Shown: positions 9,014 to 17,557, counted from the stretch's first letter. The stretch: 37,646 nucleotides of DNA from Nocardia cerradoensis NBRC 101014 (GCF_000308535.1 NZ_BAFW01000061.1:1-37646); one strand, 5' to 3'. Numbers and translations: made by a program. The notes: generated by a model not told the origin, from the sequence alone.

Positions 9014-10276
9014 TTGTCAACCCCACCTTCCGACCTGGCTGCGGCCCCCGGCTGCCCTGTTCATCAGGCCGGCACCCCCTTCGACGCCGACGGCCCCCGA
9101 ATCGTGCTGGACACACCGGCATTCGTCGCCGATCCCCATCGCGCCTATGAGGCGATGCGCCGCCGCTTCGGCTCCATGGTGCCGATCGAGCTGGCGCCCG
9201 GCGTGCCCGCGACGCTGGTCATCGGCTATCACACCGCGTTGCGGATCCTCAACGATCCCGACCATTTCCCGGCCGACCCGCGGGCGTGGGAGCGAACCGT
9301 TCCCGCGGATTGCCCGGTGCGGCCGATCATGGAGTGGTATCCGAACGTGATCCGCAGCGCGGGCAGTGCGCATGCGCGGTATCGGCAGGCGTTCACGGCG
9401 GCCTTCGACAGGGTCGACCTGCACGAATTGCACACCACCGTCGAGAAGATCGCCATCCCGCTGATCAACGAATTCTGCGAGTCGGGTTCGGCGGATCTGG
9501 TGTCGCAATACGCATTTCCGCTGGCCTTCGAGGTGCTGAACCGTATGGTCGGCTGTTCGGCGGATCTGGGCCGGCGCGTGGCCACCGGGATGGCGGCGAT
9601 CTTCGACACGGTGAATGCCGCATGGGGTATGGACCATATGAGTCAGGCGCTGATGGAGCAGGTGCAGTTGCGCCGCGCCGCACCCGCCGACGATGTCACC
9701 TCGCATCTGGCCCACCATCCGGCCAAGCTCAACGACGAGGAGATGGTTCGCAACCTGATCGTCTTCTACGGCGGGGGCATCGAACCGCAGCAGAATCTGA
9801 TCTCCAACACCCTGTTGCTGATGATCACCGACGAGCGTTTCGGCGGCGACATCCTCGCGGGCAGCCTGTCGACTCGCGATGCGCTCGACGAGGTGCTGTT
9901 CACCGATCCGCCGCTGGCCAACTTCTGCATGACCTATCCTCGCCAGCCGATTCTGATCGAAAACACCTGGCTACCCGCCAACCAACCGGTAATCATCAGT
10001 CTGGCTGCCTGCAATAACGATCCCGAGATCGCGGGTGGCGATCGCACCGGTAATCGCTCGCACCTGGCCTGGGGTGCGGGCCCGCATGCGTGTCCGGCCC
10101 GTTCGGTGGCGTATCTGGTGGTGCAGGATGCGATCGATCAGCTGCTCGACGCGCTGCCGGAAATCCGCCTCGCCGTCGATCCGAGTGAGATCAGTTGGCG
10201 GCCTGGGCCGTTCCATCGCTCGATGACGGCACTGCCGGTCACGTTCCCGCCGTCACCTCGTCTGCAGCTGGCTTAG
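9014..10276 (+). CDS. second CYP157-like cytochrome P450, orphan
   Basis: This protein of about 420 residues is a close paralogue of the P450 at 748. It shares [20 protein letters not shown] in place of Exx[16 protein letters not shown] and the end FHRSMTALPVTFPP. The heme loop is WGAGPHACPA. The I-helix is further eroded: GGGIEPQ replaces AGTEPT, so the usual oxygen-activating acid/Thr pair is missing. The start is taken as TTG 9014 with GGAG 9 bases upstream; a TTG at 8984 is possible. No CYP154 partner or conservon gene is adjacent. Its 3' end overlaps the convergent DUF3237 gene by 4 bp. The substrate is unknown, and a non-catalytic role is conceivable. Confidence 0.87.
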   Translation: MSTPPSDLAAAPGCPVHQAGTPFDADGPRIVLDTPAFVADPHRAYEAMRRRFGSMVPIELAPGVPATLVIGYHTALRILNDPDHFPADPRAWERTVPADCPVRPIMEWYPNVIRSAGSAHARYRQAFTAAFDRVDLHELHTTVEKIAIPLINEFCESGSADLVSQYAFPLAFEVLNRMVGCSADLGRRVATGMAAIFDTVNAAWGMDHMSQALMEQVQLRRAAPADDVTSHLAHHPAKLNDEEMVRNLIVFYGGGIEPQQNLISNTLLLMITDERFGGDILAGSLSTRDALDEVLFTDPPLANFCMTYPRQPILIENTWLPANQPVIISLAACNNDPEIAGGDRTGNRSHLAWGAGPHACPARSVAYLVVQDAIDQLLDALPEIRLAVDPSEISWRPGPFHRSMTALPVTFPPSPRLQLA

Positions 10277-10737
10277 GTGAGGCGGTAGGCGATGTAGCGG
10301 ACCGTGTTCGCTTCCCGAATCGCCGATGCGACGAAGAGCGACTGTTCCAGTTCCGCGAGGCGCGGATCGGATGTCTCCAACCGTACGACCAGACGGAAAT
10401 AGTAGTCCGACGGGTCGACCGGATCTCCCCGTAACAGAGCGTTCAGCACCTCCGGCGCTCCGCTGCGGATGCCGGAGGTCCGGAGGTAGATGTGGGCGCC
10501 GTCCGCGGTGCGCGCCGAGTAACGGGTGTCGATTTCGATGGCGCCGTCGGGGCGGATCACTTGCCAGTCCGCGCCGCCGGGAAGGATCTCGGCGTCGAAC
10601 AGGCCCCTGACCCGGCCGCCGACGATCGGTACCACGCGGCGGTGGCCGGCGCGGGTCACACCATGGTCCTCCGGTGGGCCGAGGCGTGCCTCCACCTGGA
10701 ACGCCACCTCCAAGCCGGGGACTGCCGGGGCGCTCAC
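10273..10737 (-). CDS. DUF3237 domain protein
   Basis: This protein of about 154 residues has the DUF3237 pattern: a starting beta strand EVAFQVEARLG, HRRVVPIVGGRVRGLF, LPGGADWQVIRPDG, IEIDTRYSARTADGAHIYLR and DYYFRLVVRLET. The family is a small beta-barrel often encoded beside catabolic enzymes, with no fixed reaction. The start is GTG 10737, overlapping the upstream CocE stop by 4 bases (GTGA). It is the last gene of the operon flavin monooxygenase - MarR - CocE hydrolase - DUF3237. It probably acts on, or binds, a product of that pathway, which is inference from position. Confidence 0.82.
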   Translation of the reverse strand: MSAPAVPGLEVAFQVEARLGPPEDHGVTRAGHRRVVPIVGGRVRGLFDAEILPGGADWQVIRPDGAIEIDTRYSARTADGAHIYLRTSGIRSGAPEVLNALLRGDPVDPSDYYFRLVVRLETSDPRLAELEQSLFVASAIREANTVRYIAYRLT

Positions 10738-12419
10738 GAGAACCACACCGGCAGGTCGATCCGCGACGGCGACACTGCGGCGTGTGAAATCTCCTGCGTC
10801 GCAGAGTGGATGGTGGCTGCGGTGGCAGCCGGCTCGCCGGATCCGGGATTGCGGGCGTATCGCGGGTGGGCGCCGGAGCTGATCTGCACGCTGATGCGGT
10901 GGCCGGCCGCGAACCGGTGGAAGGTGGGCCACAGCCGCACCTCGATATCCCGGAAACCGTCCGCGTCCGGCGCCGGGTCCGTCTCGGTCGTGGCGATGCC
11001 GCCGATGCGGCGGATACCGTCGCACACGGTCATCGACCGCCCGTCCGGGTGGAGATCGCAGATCCGGACGAAAATGTCGGCGCTCGGTTGCGACGATCGA
11101 AAGCTGATGCGCGCCACCGGTTCTCCGGCGACAGTGACCGGAGTGGTGAGCGGCTCGCCACGGAATACGGTGACGTCGGCGCGGCGCTCGTGTGCGGCGT
11201 TGTCGACCGGGCTCGAGGTGGGGCCCAGGCTGGGGCCGCCGACGGCGGGTGTGGGATCGGCGGGATCGTAGACGTAGCTGGTGATGCCGCCTTCCGGGCA
11301 ATCCGGGCCGAGCTTGCGTGCGGCGTGCAGGTACAGCGTTTCGCTCGCCGTACCGGACGGTGGCCAGGTTTGCAGGTCGTGCCATTGTTCGGCGCCGGTG
11401 AGATAGGCGCGCACCGGTGCTACCCGCTTGCTCGGCGCATCGGCGAAATGCTCGGTCAAGAATTCCACCGTGTCGGCGACCATCGGTGCGCCCATATCCC
11501 GGGCGAGATGCCCCCACGGGCCGACGGTGAGGCGCGGTGGTCGTCCCGCTTCGGCGAGCTGGGCGTAGTTGCGCAGCTGCCACGGCAGGAAGATGTCGTA
11601 CCAGCCGGTGATCATGTACACCGGCGCTGTGACGTCGGGGACCGAGGCGGTATGCGACTGCTGGGTCCAATACTCGTCGGTGAGCCGCTCGTGTTCGACC
11701 CAGTCCTGGTACCAGTGCACCGTGCGACCGTTCGCGGCCACATCGCCGCCGGACAACGGGAGCACGTCGAATGCCTTGCGCAGCTTGCGATCCGGGCGCA
11801 GCTGACCCAGCACCAGGGCGAGCAGTTCACGGTGGATCATCCGGTCCATCATCTGCGTCCAGCCGAGCGCGTTGCGCAGCGCGAAGGCCGCGTTGTCCCA
11901 GGTGATGGCGCCGAAATCGGGCATCGTCACGACCAGGCAGAGGGCATCGGGCGCGATGTCCGGATTTTCCTTCTGCAGCTTTCCCGCCACGGCCCACTGG
12001 GTGAAGCCCATATAGCTGGCTCCGAAGGTGACCACCGGCCCGGTGCACCAGTCTTGTTCGCGAACCCAGCGATGGGTGGCGATACCGTCGCGCTGCTCGT
12101 CGATCTGCGGGGTGAACACACCACGGGAACCCCAGGTTCCGCGGCAGCTCTGGAACAGCACCGGAAAACCCTCGCGGGCCAGGGCACGAGCATGGCCGGC
12201 GACGGGTCCGCTGCGCCCGTACGGGCCACGGATCACGATCGTGGGAAGCCTCGGATCGGGATTGCGGATCGGCGTGATCAGGTCGGCGAGCAACTCGACA
12301 CCGTCGTCCATCGGGACGCGCAGATTCTTGCGGACGGCGATGTCGTGCGGGCCGGGAACGAGTCCCGTGATGATCCGCGCTTGTATCCACCGCGACAGGC
12401 GCTGGCGGGGCGTGCTCAT
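10734..12419 (-). CDS. CocE/NonD-family alpha/beta hydrolase
   Basis: This 561-residue enzyme has the X-Pro dipeptidyl-peptidase/cocaine esterase layout. The N-terminal hydrolase core carries LRVPMDDGVELLADLITP, the nucleophile elbow GASYMG (Ser135), the acid in GWYDIF (Asp275) and the His in VGPWGHL (His304). It is followed by a C-terminal jelly-roll (ADIFVRICDLHPDGRS, IEVRLWPTFHRFAAGHR). No signal peptide is visible, so it should be cytoplasmic. Family members hydrolyse esters and amides; the substrate is unknown. It overlaps the MarR gene by ATGA, and the DUF3237 gene overlaps its own end. A MarR regulator and a flavin monooxygenase in the same operon suggest inducible breakdown of an ester or lactone-forming compound. 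Confidence 0.93.
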   Translation of the reverse strand: MSTPRQRLSRWIQARIITGLVPGPHDIAVRKNLRVPMDDGVELLADLITPIRNPDPRLPTIVIRGPYGRSGPVAGHARALAREGFPVLFQSCRGTWGSRGVFTPQIDEQRDGIATHRWVREQDWCTGPVVTFGASYMGFTQWAVAGKLQKENPDIAPDALCLVVTMPDFGAITWDNAAFALRNALGWTQMMDRMIHRELLALVLGQLRPDRKLRKAFDVLPLSGGDVAANGRTVHWYQDWVEHERLTDEYWTQQSHTASVPDVTAPVYMITGWYDIFLPWQLRNYAQLAEAGRPPRLTVGPWGHLARDMGAPMVADTVEFLTEHFADAPSKRVAPVRAYLTGAEQWHDLQTWPPSGTASETLYLHAARKLGPDCPEGGITSYVYDPADPTPAVGGPSLGPTSSPVDNAAHERRADVTVFRGEPLTTPVTVAGEPVARISFRSSQPSADIFVRICDLHPDGRSMTVCDGIRRIGGIATTETDPAPDADGFRDIEVRLWPTFHRFAAGHRISVQISSGAHPRYARNPGSGEPAATAATIHSATQEISHAAVSPSRIDLPVWFS

Positions 12420-12877
12420 TCGGTGTCCTCCGAGGTCTGGAGTCGTTGGAGAGCCTCGCGCAGGCGTTCGAGCGCGGGGAGGGCGGTGGCCAGCGCGGCG
12501 CGGTCCTCAGGATCGAGAGTCGCCGCCGCGGCGGTGATGAGAGCGCCGCTCGCCTGGTCGAATCGGGCGAAAAGATTGTGTGCCCGTGCGGTTGTCGCGA
12601 TTTCGACGTGGCGTCGGTCGCCGGGCCGGGGGCGGCGCTCGACCAAGCCGCTCGCCTCCATGGCGGTGAGCAGATTGCTGACCGTGGGTCGGCTCAGCCC
12701 GAGCCGTTCGGCCAGTTCGCTCGACGTGCTGACGGTGCCCGGTGGCAGGGCGCGGACGATTTCGATCTGCGCATCCGGGATGTCCGGAAGATGTTCGGCG
12801 GCACGGGCGGCGGAGAGCAAACTCCGGCGCAGCGGTGAGATGACCGATGCCAGCCGGGCGGGATCGAGATCGGTCAC
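12416..12877 (-). CDS. MarR-family transcriptional regulator
   Basis: The 153-residue protein has a winged helix-turn-helix in the middle: VSTSSELAERLGLSRPTVSN for the HTH, then TAMEASGLVERRPRPGDRRH for the wing. It is flanked by dimerisation helices. MarR proteins bind palindromes as dimers and are released by phenolic or other small ligands. The gene is inside the operon, overlapping both neighbours by ATGA. A perfect 17-bp palindrome sits in front of the first gene of the operon (14121-14137), so autoregulation of the whole unit is likely. The ligand is probably the substrate of the monooxygenase or hydrolase (inference). Confidence 0.92.
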   Translation of the reverse strand: MTDLDPARLASVISPLRRSLLSAARAAEHLPDIPDAQIEIVRALPPGTVSTSSELAERLGLSRPTVSNLLTAMEASGLVERRPRPGDRRHVEIATTARAHNLFARFDQASGALITAAAATLDPEDRAALATALPALERLREALQRLQTSEDTE

Positions 12878-14112
12878 GAGACGTTCCCCTCATTGGCTGG
12901 CGGGGTGAGCGACGGCCGGGCGTTGAGCGTGTCGCGATCGAATCCGGCGGCCCTCTTGTATCCGGTGGCGATGGCGGACAACTCTTTCGGCGAGATGACA
13001 TCGTGGATGTGGGCGAACCCGTTCGGCGCCCGTTCGTGGGCGAGCACCATGACCTGTTCGGGTCCTTGCTTGCGATTGCTGTGTACCAGTGCTGTCGTGG
13101 CCGGGCGTCGATCCTGCTCATAGGCGGCGAGAGCCTCCTCGGGAGTGCGCGCGGTGGCCAGGTGGAACGCGAGGGTTCGGGCATCGAGGATGGCTTGCGA
13201 CGCCCCGTTCGAACCGTTCGGGTACATCGGATGTGCCGCGTCGCCGAGCAGGGTGGTTCGTCCGTAGGTCCAGCGGTCGAGCGGGTCGCGGTCGACCATC
13301 GGATATTCGAGGATTTCGTCTGCGGCGCCGAGCAATTCGGGCACATCCAGCCACGGGAAGCGCCAGTCCCGGAACAGATCCACGATCTGCGCCGGTGCGA
13401 CCGCGCGATTCCAGTCGGCATTCTGTCCGCCGAATCCGACGGTCCGGCGCTCGGCGATGACATTGATCGCGTCGCGGATCGGATACGCCACGAACTTCTG
13501 CTCGGCGTCACCGGCCATGATCATCGTGCGACCGTCGAGGAAGCCGGGGAGTTTCGCTGTCCCGCGCCACAGCGTCAGTCCGTTCCACACGGGTGGGCCC
13601 TCGCCCGGCTGATGCTGGTGGCGCAGGGTCGAATGGATGCCGTCGGCGCCGATGATCAGATCGGCATCGACCGTCGATTCGCCTGTTGCCGTGGCGAAGT
13701 GGGCTCGACCGTCGGTATCCGCGGTGACCAGTCGATGACCGGTGCGGACGGTCTGCGCGCCGAGCCTTTCGTGCACGGCACCGAGCAATTCCCTCTGCAG
13801 CTCGCCGCGATGCACCGACAGTTGCGGCCAGTTGTATCCGGCTTCGAGACCGCGCGGCTCACACCAGATCTCTTGTCCGAACCGGTTGTAGTAGGCCAGT
13901 TTTCGCGGCGCCACGCCCAGGGTGGCCACCCGCTCGCCGAGGCCGAGTTCGGTCAGCTCACGCACGGCATGCGGAAGCAGATTGATCCCCACGCCGAGCG
14001 GTCGCAACTCATCGGCACGCTCGTACACAGCCACATCCCGGAACCCGGCCGCATGCAGGCTCAGGGCCGCGGCGAGGCCACCGATGCCGGCGCCGACGAT
14101 CACGATCCTCAT
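12874..14112 (-). CDS. FAD-dependent aromatic-type monooxygenase (PhzS-like)
   Basis: The 412-residue protein opens with the FAD-binding Rossmann motif MRIVIVGAGIGGLAAALSLH, has the class A monooxygenase DG motif (IIGADGIHSTLR) and the second flavin motif TLLGDAAHPMYPNGSNGASQ. It is close to the PhzS/flavin-dependent oxidoreductase group, which hydroxylates phenazine-like or other aromatic rings with NAD(P)H and O2. The ATG at 14112 directly opens the FAD motif. No Shine-Dalgarno sequence precedes it, so a leaderless or short-leader transcript is possible; a TTG at 14133 would start inside the palindrome. It is the first gene of a four-gene coupled operon with MarR, CocE hydrolase and DUF3237. 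Confidence 0.92.
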   Translation of the reverse strand: MRIVIVGAGIGGLAAALSLHAAGFRDVAVYERADELRPLGVGINLLPHAVRELTELGLGERVATLGVAPRKLAYYNRFGQEIWCEPRGLEAGYNWPQLSVHRGELQRELLGAVHERLGAQTVRTGHRLVTADTDGRAHFATATGESTVDADLIIGADGIHSTLRHQHQPGEGPPVWNGLTLWRGTAKLPGFLDGRTMIMAGDAEQKFVAYPIRDAINVIAERRTVGFGGQNADWNRAVAPAQIVDLFRDWRFPWLDVPELLGAADEILEYPMVDRDPLDRWTYGRTTLLGDAAHPMYPNGSNGASQAILDARTLAFHLATARTPEEALAAYEQDRRPATTALVHSNRKQGPEQVMVLAHERAPNGFAHIHDVISPKELSAIATGYKRAAGFDRDTLNARPSLTPPANEGNVS

Positions 14113-14120
14113 AGGCGGAC

Positions 14121-14137
14121 AGTTTTGCAACAAAACT
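14121..14137 (-). promoter_or_regulatory. palindromic operator, probably for the MarR regulator
   Basis: AGTTTTG-CAA-CAAAACT is a perfect inverted repeat with 7-bp arms and a 3-bp centre, ending 8 bp before the monooxygenase ATG. On the minus strand TATAGT lies at its upstream edge and TTGACC a little further upstream, so the palindrome would overlap the promoter or transcription start. That position fits repression by the MarR protein encoded in the operon. Confidence 0.65.
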
Positions 14138-14330
14138 ATACCTGGTCAATGGGCGTGGTCGTTCGAGGTGCGCCGCGGCTGCCACGGGCATGAACATCGA
14201 GGTCCGCGAGGCACTGCGAACGGGGTGACCCACATGCGATCTGCTCGCCCGCCGGTCCTGCGACCGGTTCGTGGATCGTGAACTTCTCCTGCGCGCCTGA
14301 CTTCCTTATCTCTTGTGATGATCAATAAGT

Positions 14331-14356
14331 GGAACCGAGTGGGCGTCGCGTGCGTC
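14331..14356 (+). promoter_or_regulatory. candidate ECF-type promoter for the lipoprotein/type VII locus
   Basis: GGAACC (14331-14336), 16 bp, then CGTC (14353-14356) resembles extracytoplasmic-function sigma promoters. It lies about 45 bp before the lipoprotein start. TAGACT (14358-14363) could instead be a housekeeping -10. Neither is confirmed. Confidence 0.3.
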
Positions 14357-14402
14357 CTAGACTCCAGGAGGACGTGTGCGCGGGGATCAACGGGAGGCAT
14401 CG

Positions 14403-14945
14403 GTGATACGTAAGGCGGCTACGGCTGTGCTGGCGGCTGCGGTGGTGTTGGTCGGGGGCGGGTGTTCCTCGTCGACTTCGGGGACGGCTTCGCCGGAGAC
14501 GAGTGATCCGAAGGTGGCGACGGCGGCGTTATGGGACCCGTGCACGCAGGTTTCGGATGATGTGTTGCGACAGGTGGGCGCAGACCCATCAACCCGCGAA
14601 TCCGGCGTGGGCGGTGTTCAAGTCGATGGATGGAAAGTCTGTTCGTGGTCTGCTGCGCCGATGCATGCTCGATCGTTGGTGGTCTGGTCGACGACCTTCT
14701 CGTTGGACGACATCAAGAACAAGCAAGACAACGTTGACTTCACGGCGGTTACCGTTGCTGGACGGCAAGGTTGGAAATTCCATCGAGCGAGTGATCGAAA
14801 CAACGAGAAATGTGACCTTGTCTTCCCTGCTGCCACAGGCGCTTACCAGTTGTCGTTCTACAACAACGATCCGGGGGACTCCAAGGCGCCCTGTGACAGC
14901 GTGATGGCCGCCGCGCAAGACGTCGTGCCCCTGTTTCCGAAATAA
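14403..14945 (+). CDS. DUF3558-family lipoprotein
   Basis: The product of about 180 residues has a lipoprotein signal peptide: a charged start, a hydrophobic stretch and the lipobox LVGGGC. A Ser/Thr-rich linker follows, then a DUF3558-type domain with conserved cysteines (LWDPCTQVSDDVLRQVG, WKVCSWSA, and CDLVFPA / APCDSV). GTG 14403 is preceded by GGGAGG. GTG 14376, also with AGGAGG, would add nine residues and cannot be excluded. DUF3558 lipoproteins are common in mycolic actinobacteria, often near type VII secretion-related genes. It opens a run of same-strand genes to 18311. Confidence 0.88.
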   Translation: MIRKAATAVLAAAVVLVGGGCSSSTSGTASPETSDPKVATAALWDPCTQVSDDVLRQVGADPSTRESGVGGVQVDGWKVCSWSAAPMHARSLVVWSTTFSLDDIKNKQDNVDFTAVTVAGRQGWKFHRASDRNNEKCDLVFPAATGAYQLSFYNNDPGDSKAPCDSVMAAAQDVVPLFPK

Positions 14946-14961
14946 CTGGATGGTTGCGAAC

Positions 14962-15339
14962 ATGGCGCAAAGCGAAGATGTCACACTCTGGAAATTCCTG
15001 GCCGAGGAGTCGAAGGCCGGTCGTCTCGAACTGGACCCGTCGGTCTCACGCGATTGTCTGAAAGCGTGCGAGGATCAGCTTGCCGTCTATCGCGACTCCC
15101 GACAGATGCTGGGCAATATGTCGAACGTGACCGGACTCGGGGACTTTCCTGCTGCCGATCAACTCGCGAAGATGTTGGGCGCCAAAGCCATCGGCGGTGA
15201 GGGAGATTTCGACACGGCCTTCCGCGACCACATCGAGGTGCTCCAACTCATCCGCGACACCATCAAGCACTCCGTCGACCGCCTAGTCGACCATGACCAG
15301 CAGAACGCCGGCACCATCGCCGGCTCCGAAAACCACTGA
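14962..15339 (+). CDS. small helical protein upstream of the PPE-like gene
   Basis: This protein of about 125 residues is mostly predicted helix: SEDVTLWKFLAEESKAGRLE, then CLKACEDQLAVYRDSRQMLG, and a second amphipathic segment FDTAFRDHIEVLQLIRDTI. I do not recognise a named family. Size, helical content and position immediately before a PPE-like gene (12 bp gap) suggest the role that PE or EspC-like proteins have in other loci, namely the helical partner of the secreted PPE protein (inference). ATG 14950 is an alternative start. Confidence 0.78.
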   Translation: MAQSEDVTLWKFLAEESKAGRLELDPSVSRDCLKACEDQLAVYRDSRQMLGNMSNVTGLGDFPAADQLAKMLGAKAIGGEGDFDTAFRDHIEVLQLIRDTIKHSVDRLVDHDQQNAGTIAGSENH

Positions 15340-15351
15340 CCGGGGGAGCAT

Positions 15352-16683
15352 ATGGTACTTCCACTCGTCCCGCTGGTTGCCGCCCTCTGGGAGCAGCACA
15401 AGGGTGGCCCGCCCGACTCTTTCGGGAATGCGCAGGGTGATCAGAGTCCGGACGCGACGGCCGCGCGCAACCGGATCAATCAGATCGTGAACGGCGGATT
15501 CGGAGGGCAATACCAGAACCCGCAGGTCGGGCAGGACGCGTACAAGAACCCGCAGAACATCGACAATCTGTACGACCGCATTCAGAAGATGCAGCCCAGC
15601 ACGGTGGTGACGTTGCACAACTTCTGGGAGGGGCTGCGGAACAAAATCGAGAACGGGCACAACACGTTCGGTCCGCAGATCCAGAAGGCCATTCAGGAGA
15701 AGTGGCAGGGTGCGGCGGCTCAGAAGACGGCCGAGGGCATCAAGAGTTTCACCGACAAAGAGAAGGATCTGGTGAGTTCCGCCCAGTTGGTCAGCGAGAA
15801 GGTGAAGCTGGTGCGCTCGGCGGTGGAGATCACCAAGCCTGCCGCGCAGCCGACCCCGCACACGAGTTGGACCAGCGACCTTGCCGGTTGGGTGCCGGGG
15901 CCGACGTGGAAACTCAACGACCACCGCAAAACTCAGGCCAACGCGGCGAACGAGCACCTGATCAACAACGTGTTCTACCCGGCCGTGCGCGAGAGTGACA
16001 CGCAGGTGCCGTTGGCGCCTCGGCCATACAATCCCGTGAATACGCCCGACGACAACACCGAATGGAAGCCGTCGGGAGTTCCGCCGGTGGGCCCGCCCTC
16101 GAAAGGCCCTGACGATGGCCACGGCTCCGGTGACACCAATCAGCCGAAACCGCCGAATCCCGATCAGGGTACGGGTGACGGCACCGGACCGAACGCGGTC
16201 GACCCGTCGACACTGACCAACTCGGCGCAGAATCCCGCGAATACCACCTCGGCGAGCGCCAGCCCGGCGGGATGGGATCCTTCAGCGGCCGGCGCGCAGA
16301 CCACCCCGTCGGCGGTGACGCCTTCGGGTATCGACCCGCGGACCGGGCTCCCCTACGGTTCGGGCGGACCAAGCGTGGCGGGAACCGGTGGCGGCTCCGG
16401 CAATTCGTCCGGTCGGGGTACATCGGTGCCAGGGTCCGGTGCGCCGGGGCAGGGGACAGCTCGTGGGCTGGCTACCGGTGTGGGCAAGGGCGCAGCCGGG
16501 ATGACCGGCATGCCCGGCATGCCCGGCATGATGCCGCCCGGCGCCAAGTCGAAGAAAGAGGACGAGAAGACCCACAAGTCCAAGATCAGCGAGGAGTTGG
16601 TGTCGCGGGACAACGGCGACGAACTGACCGGCCTCTCCGAGGGACAACGGCAGAAGACCGTCCCGCCGGTCTTGGGTGAATAG
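15352..16683 (+). CDS. PPE-like type VII secretion substrate with Pro/Gly-rich tail
   Basis: This is a 443-residue protein with a strong ribosome binding site (GGGGGAG). Residues to about 170 are long helices of the ESX helical-hairpin type, including VVTLHNFWEGLRNKIENGHN and a WxG turn in EKWQGAAA. The region from about 215 to 390 is low-complexity, rich in Pro, Gly, Ser, Thr and Ala. A short charged tail follows (KSKKEDEKTHKSKISEELVS). A Met-Pro-Gly repeat (MTGMPGMPGMM) stands before the tail. Secretion by a type VII system is inferred; no ATPase or membrane component is in the window. The EspG gene follows after 3 bp. Confidence 0.82.
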   Translation: MVLPLVPLVAALWEQHKGGPPDSFGNAQGDQSPDATAARNRINQIVNGGFGGQYQNPQVGQDAYKNPQNIDNLYDRIQKMQPSTVVTLHNFWEGLRNKIENGHNTFGPQIQKAIQEKWQGAAAQKTAEGIKSFTDKEKDLVSSAQLVSEKVKLVRSAVEITKPAAQPTPHTSWTSDLAGWVPGPTWKLNDHRKTQANAANEHLINNVFYPAVRESDTQVPLAPRPYNPVNTPDDNTEWKPSGVPPVGPPSKGPDDGHGSGDTNQPKPPNPDQGTGDGTGPNAVDPSTLTNSAQNPANTTSASASPAGWDPSAAGAQTTPSAVTPSGIDPRTGLPYGSGGPSVAGTGGGSGNSSGRGTSVPGSGAPGQGTARGLATGVGKGAAGMTGMPGMPGMMPPGAKSKKEDEKTHKSKISEELVSRDNGDELTGLSEGQRQKTVPPVLGE

Positions 16684-16686
16684 CCC

Positions 16687-17482
16687 ATGGCAGGTTGGAC
16701 TTTCAGCGCGCTCGGCTTCACCGTCCTGTGGCGTGCCGCCGGACACGACGTCCTGCCGTACCCCTTACAGTTCCGCTCCACCGCCGAAACATCGGACGAG
16801 CTGGAATCCCAGTGGAAAGCCGAAGCCGCCGACCTCGCCGGCCGCATCGACGACAACGCCGAAGCCGCGGTTCGTATCCTCCACGGCCCCGAATCACGCA
16901 TCGAGATCGCCGGATTCGCCGCCGCGTCGAACGGTTCGGGCGATCTCGAGCAGATGGGCGATCCGCGCCACCGCGTCCGCATCCACGCGGCCGTGCACTA
17001 CCGGCAGGCGGTCCTGGTCACCCAGCAACCGTCATCCGACCCGGAATCCGGTGGGACCGTGCGGATGTCGCTCCTGCGCGCCGAAAATCTCACCCGCCAC
17101 CTGCTCGCCGCCATCCCAGGCCATCCCCGAGGCCCTGCAGGTCAACCGCGCCGACCTCACCGACGACGACCGCCCCTACACCGCATTCCACGACGACGCC
17201 CCCCGTTCACCACGTGACGAAGCCGCCCGCTTCTTCGAACGCCCCCGCAGCACCGTCCTCCACGTCGCCGTCTGCCCCGGCCCCGCCTGGGACCGCCGCC
17301 CCACCCCGGCCCGCGATTTCCACATCATGGATTACTCCGACGGCCGCTACCTCGTCCGCCACACCAAACACGACCTCCGCGCCGACCCCGCCGACACAAC
17401 CATCGTCCAGAACCACCTGCAACGCCTCATCGACGCGACGGTCCAGGGCTTCCGCGAGGACAACGATCCGAGTTATGCGTGA
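16687..17482 (+). pseudogene. EspG-family ESX secretion chaperone, split by a one-base frameshift
   Basis: The first part (16687 to about 17118) encodes an EspG-like N-terminus: WTFSALGFTVLWRAAGHDVL, PYPLQF, then helices. The second part continues in the next frame from about 17121 with IPEALQVNRADL, VLHVAVCPGPAWDR, DYSDGRYLV and a C-terminal helix ending at 17482. Removing one G in AGG at 17118-17120 restores a continuous protein of about 264 residues (reading AAIPAIPEALQV), the usual EspG length. EspG chaperones bind PPE proteins and keep them soluble before export, and the gene directly follows the PPE-like gene. The defect could be a true mutation or a sequencing error. The first frame runs on to a stop at 17217. 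Confidence 0.8.
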
Positions 17483-17557
17483 AGGCCTGGACGCCGACGC
17501 GCGGTTTCTGAACGTCGGTAGGTTGTCCTGGGAAGGTTTGCGCGAAGAGGGGGAACG

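Noticed and set aside
10806..14193. Long plus-strand frames (up to 700 codons) opposite the monooxygenase-MarR-CocE operon
   Set aside because: They are antisense shadows of well-supported genes, with no domain recognisable and atypical composition.
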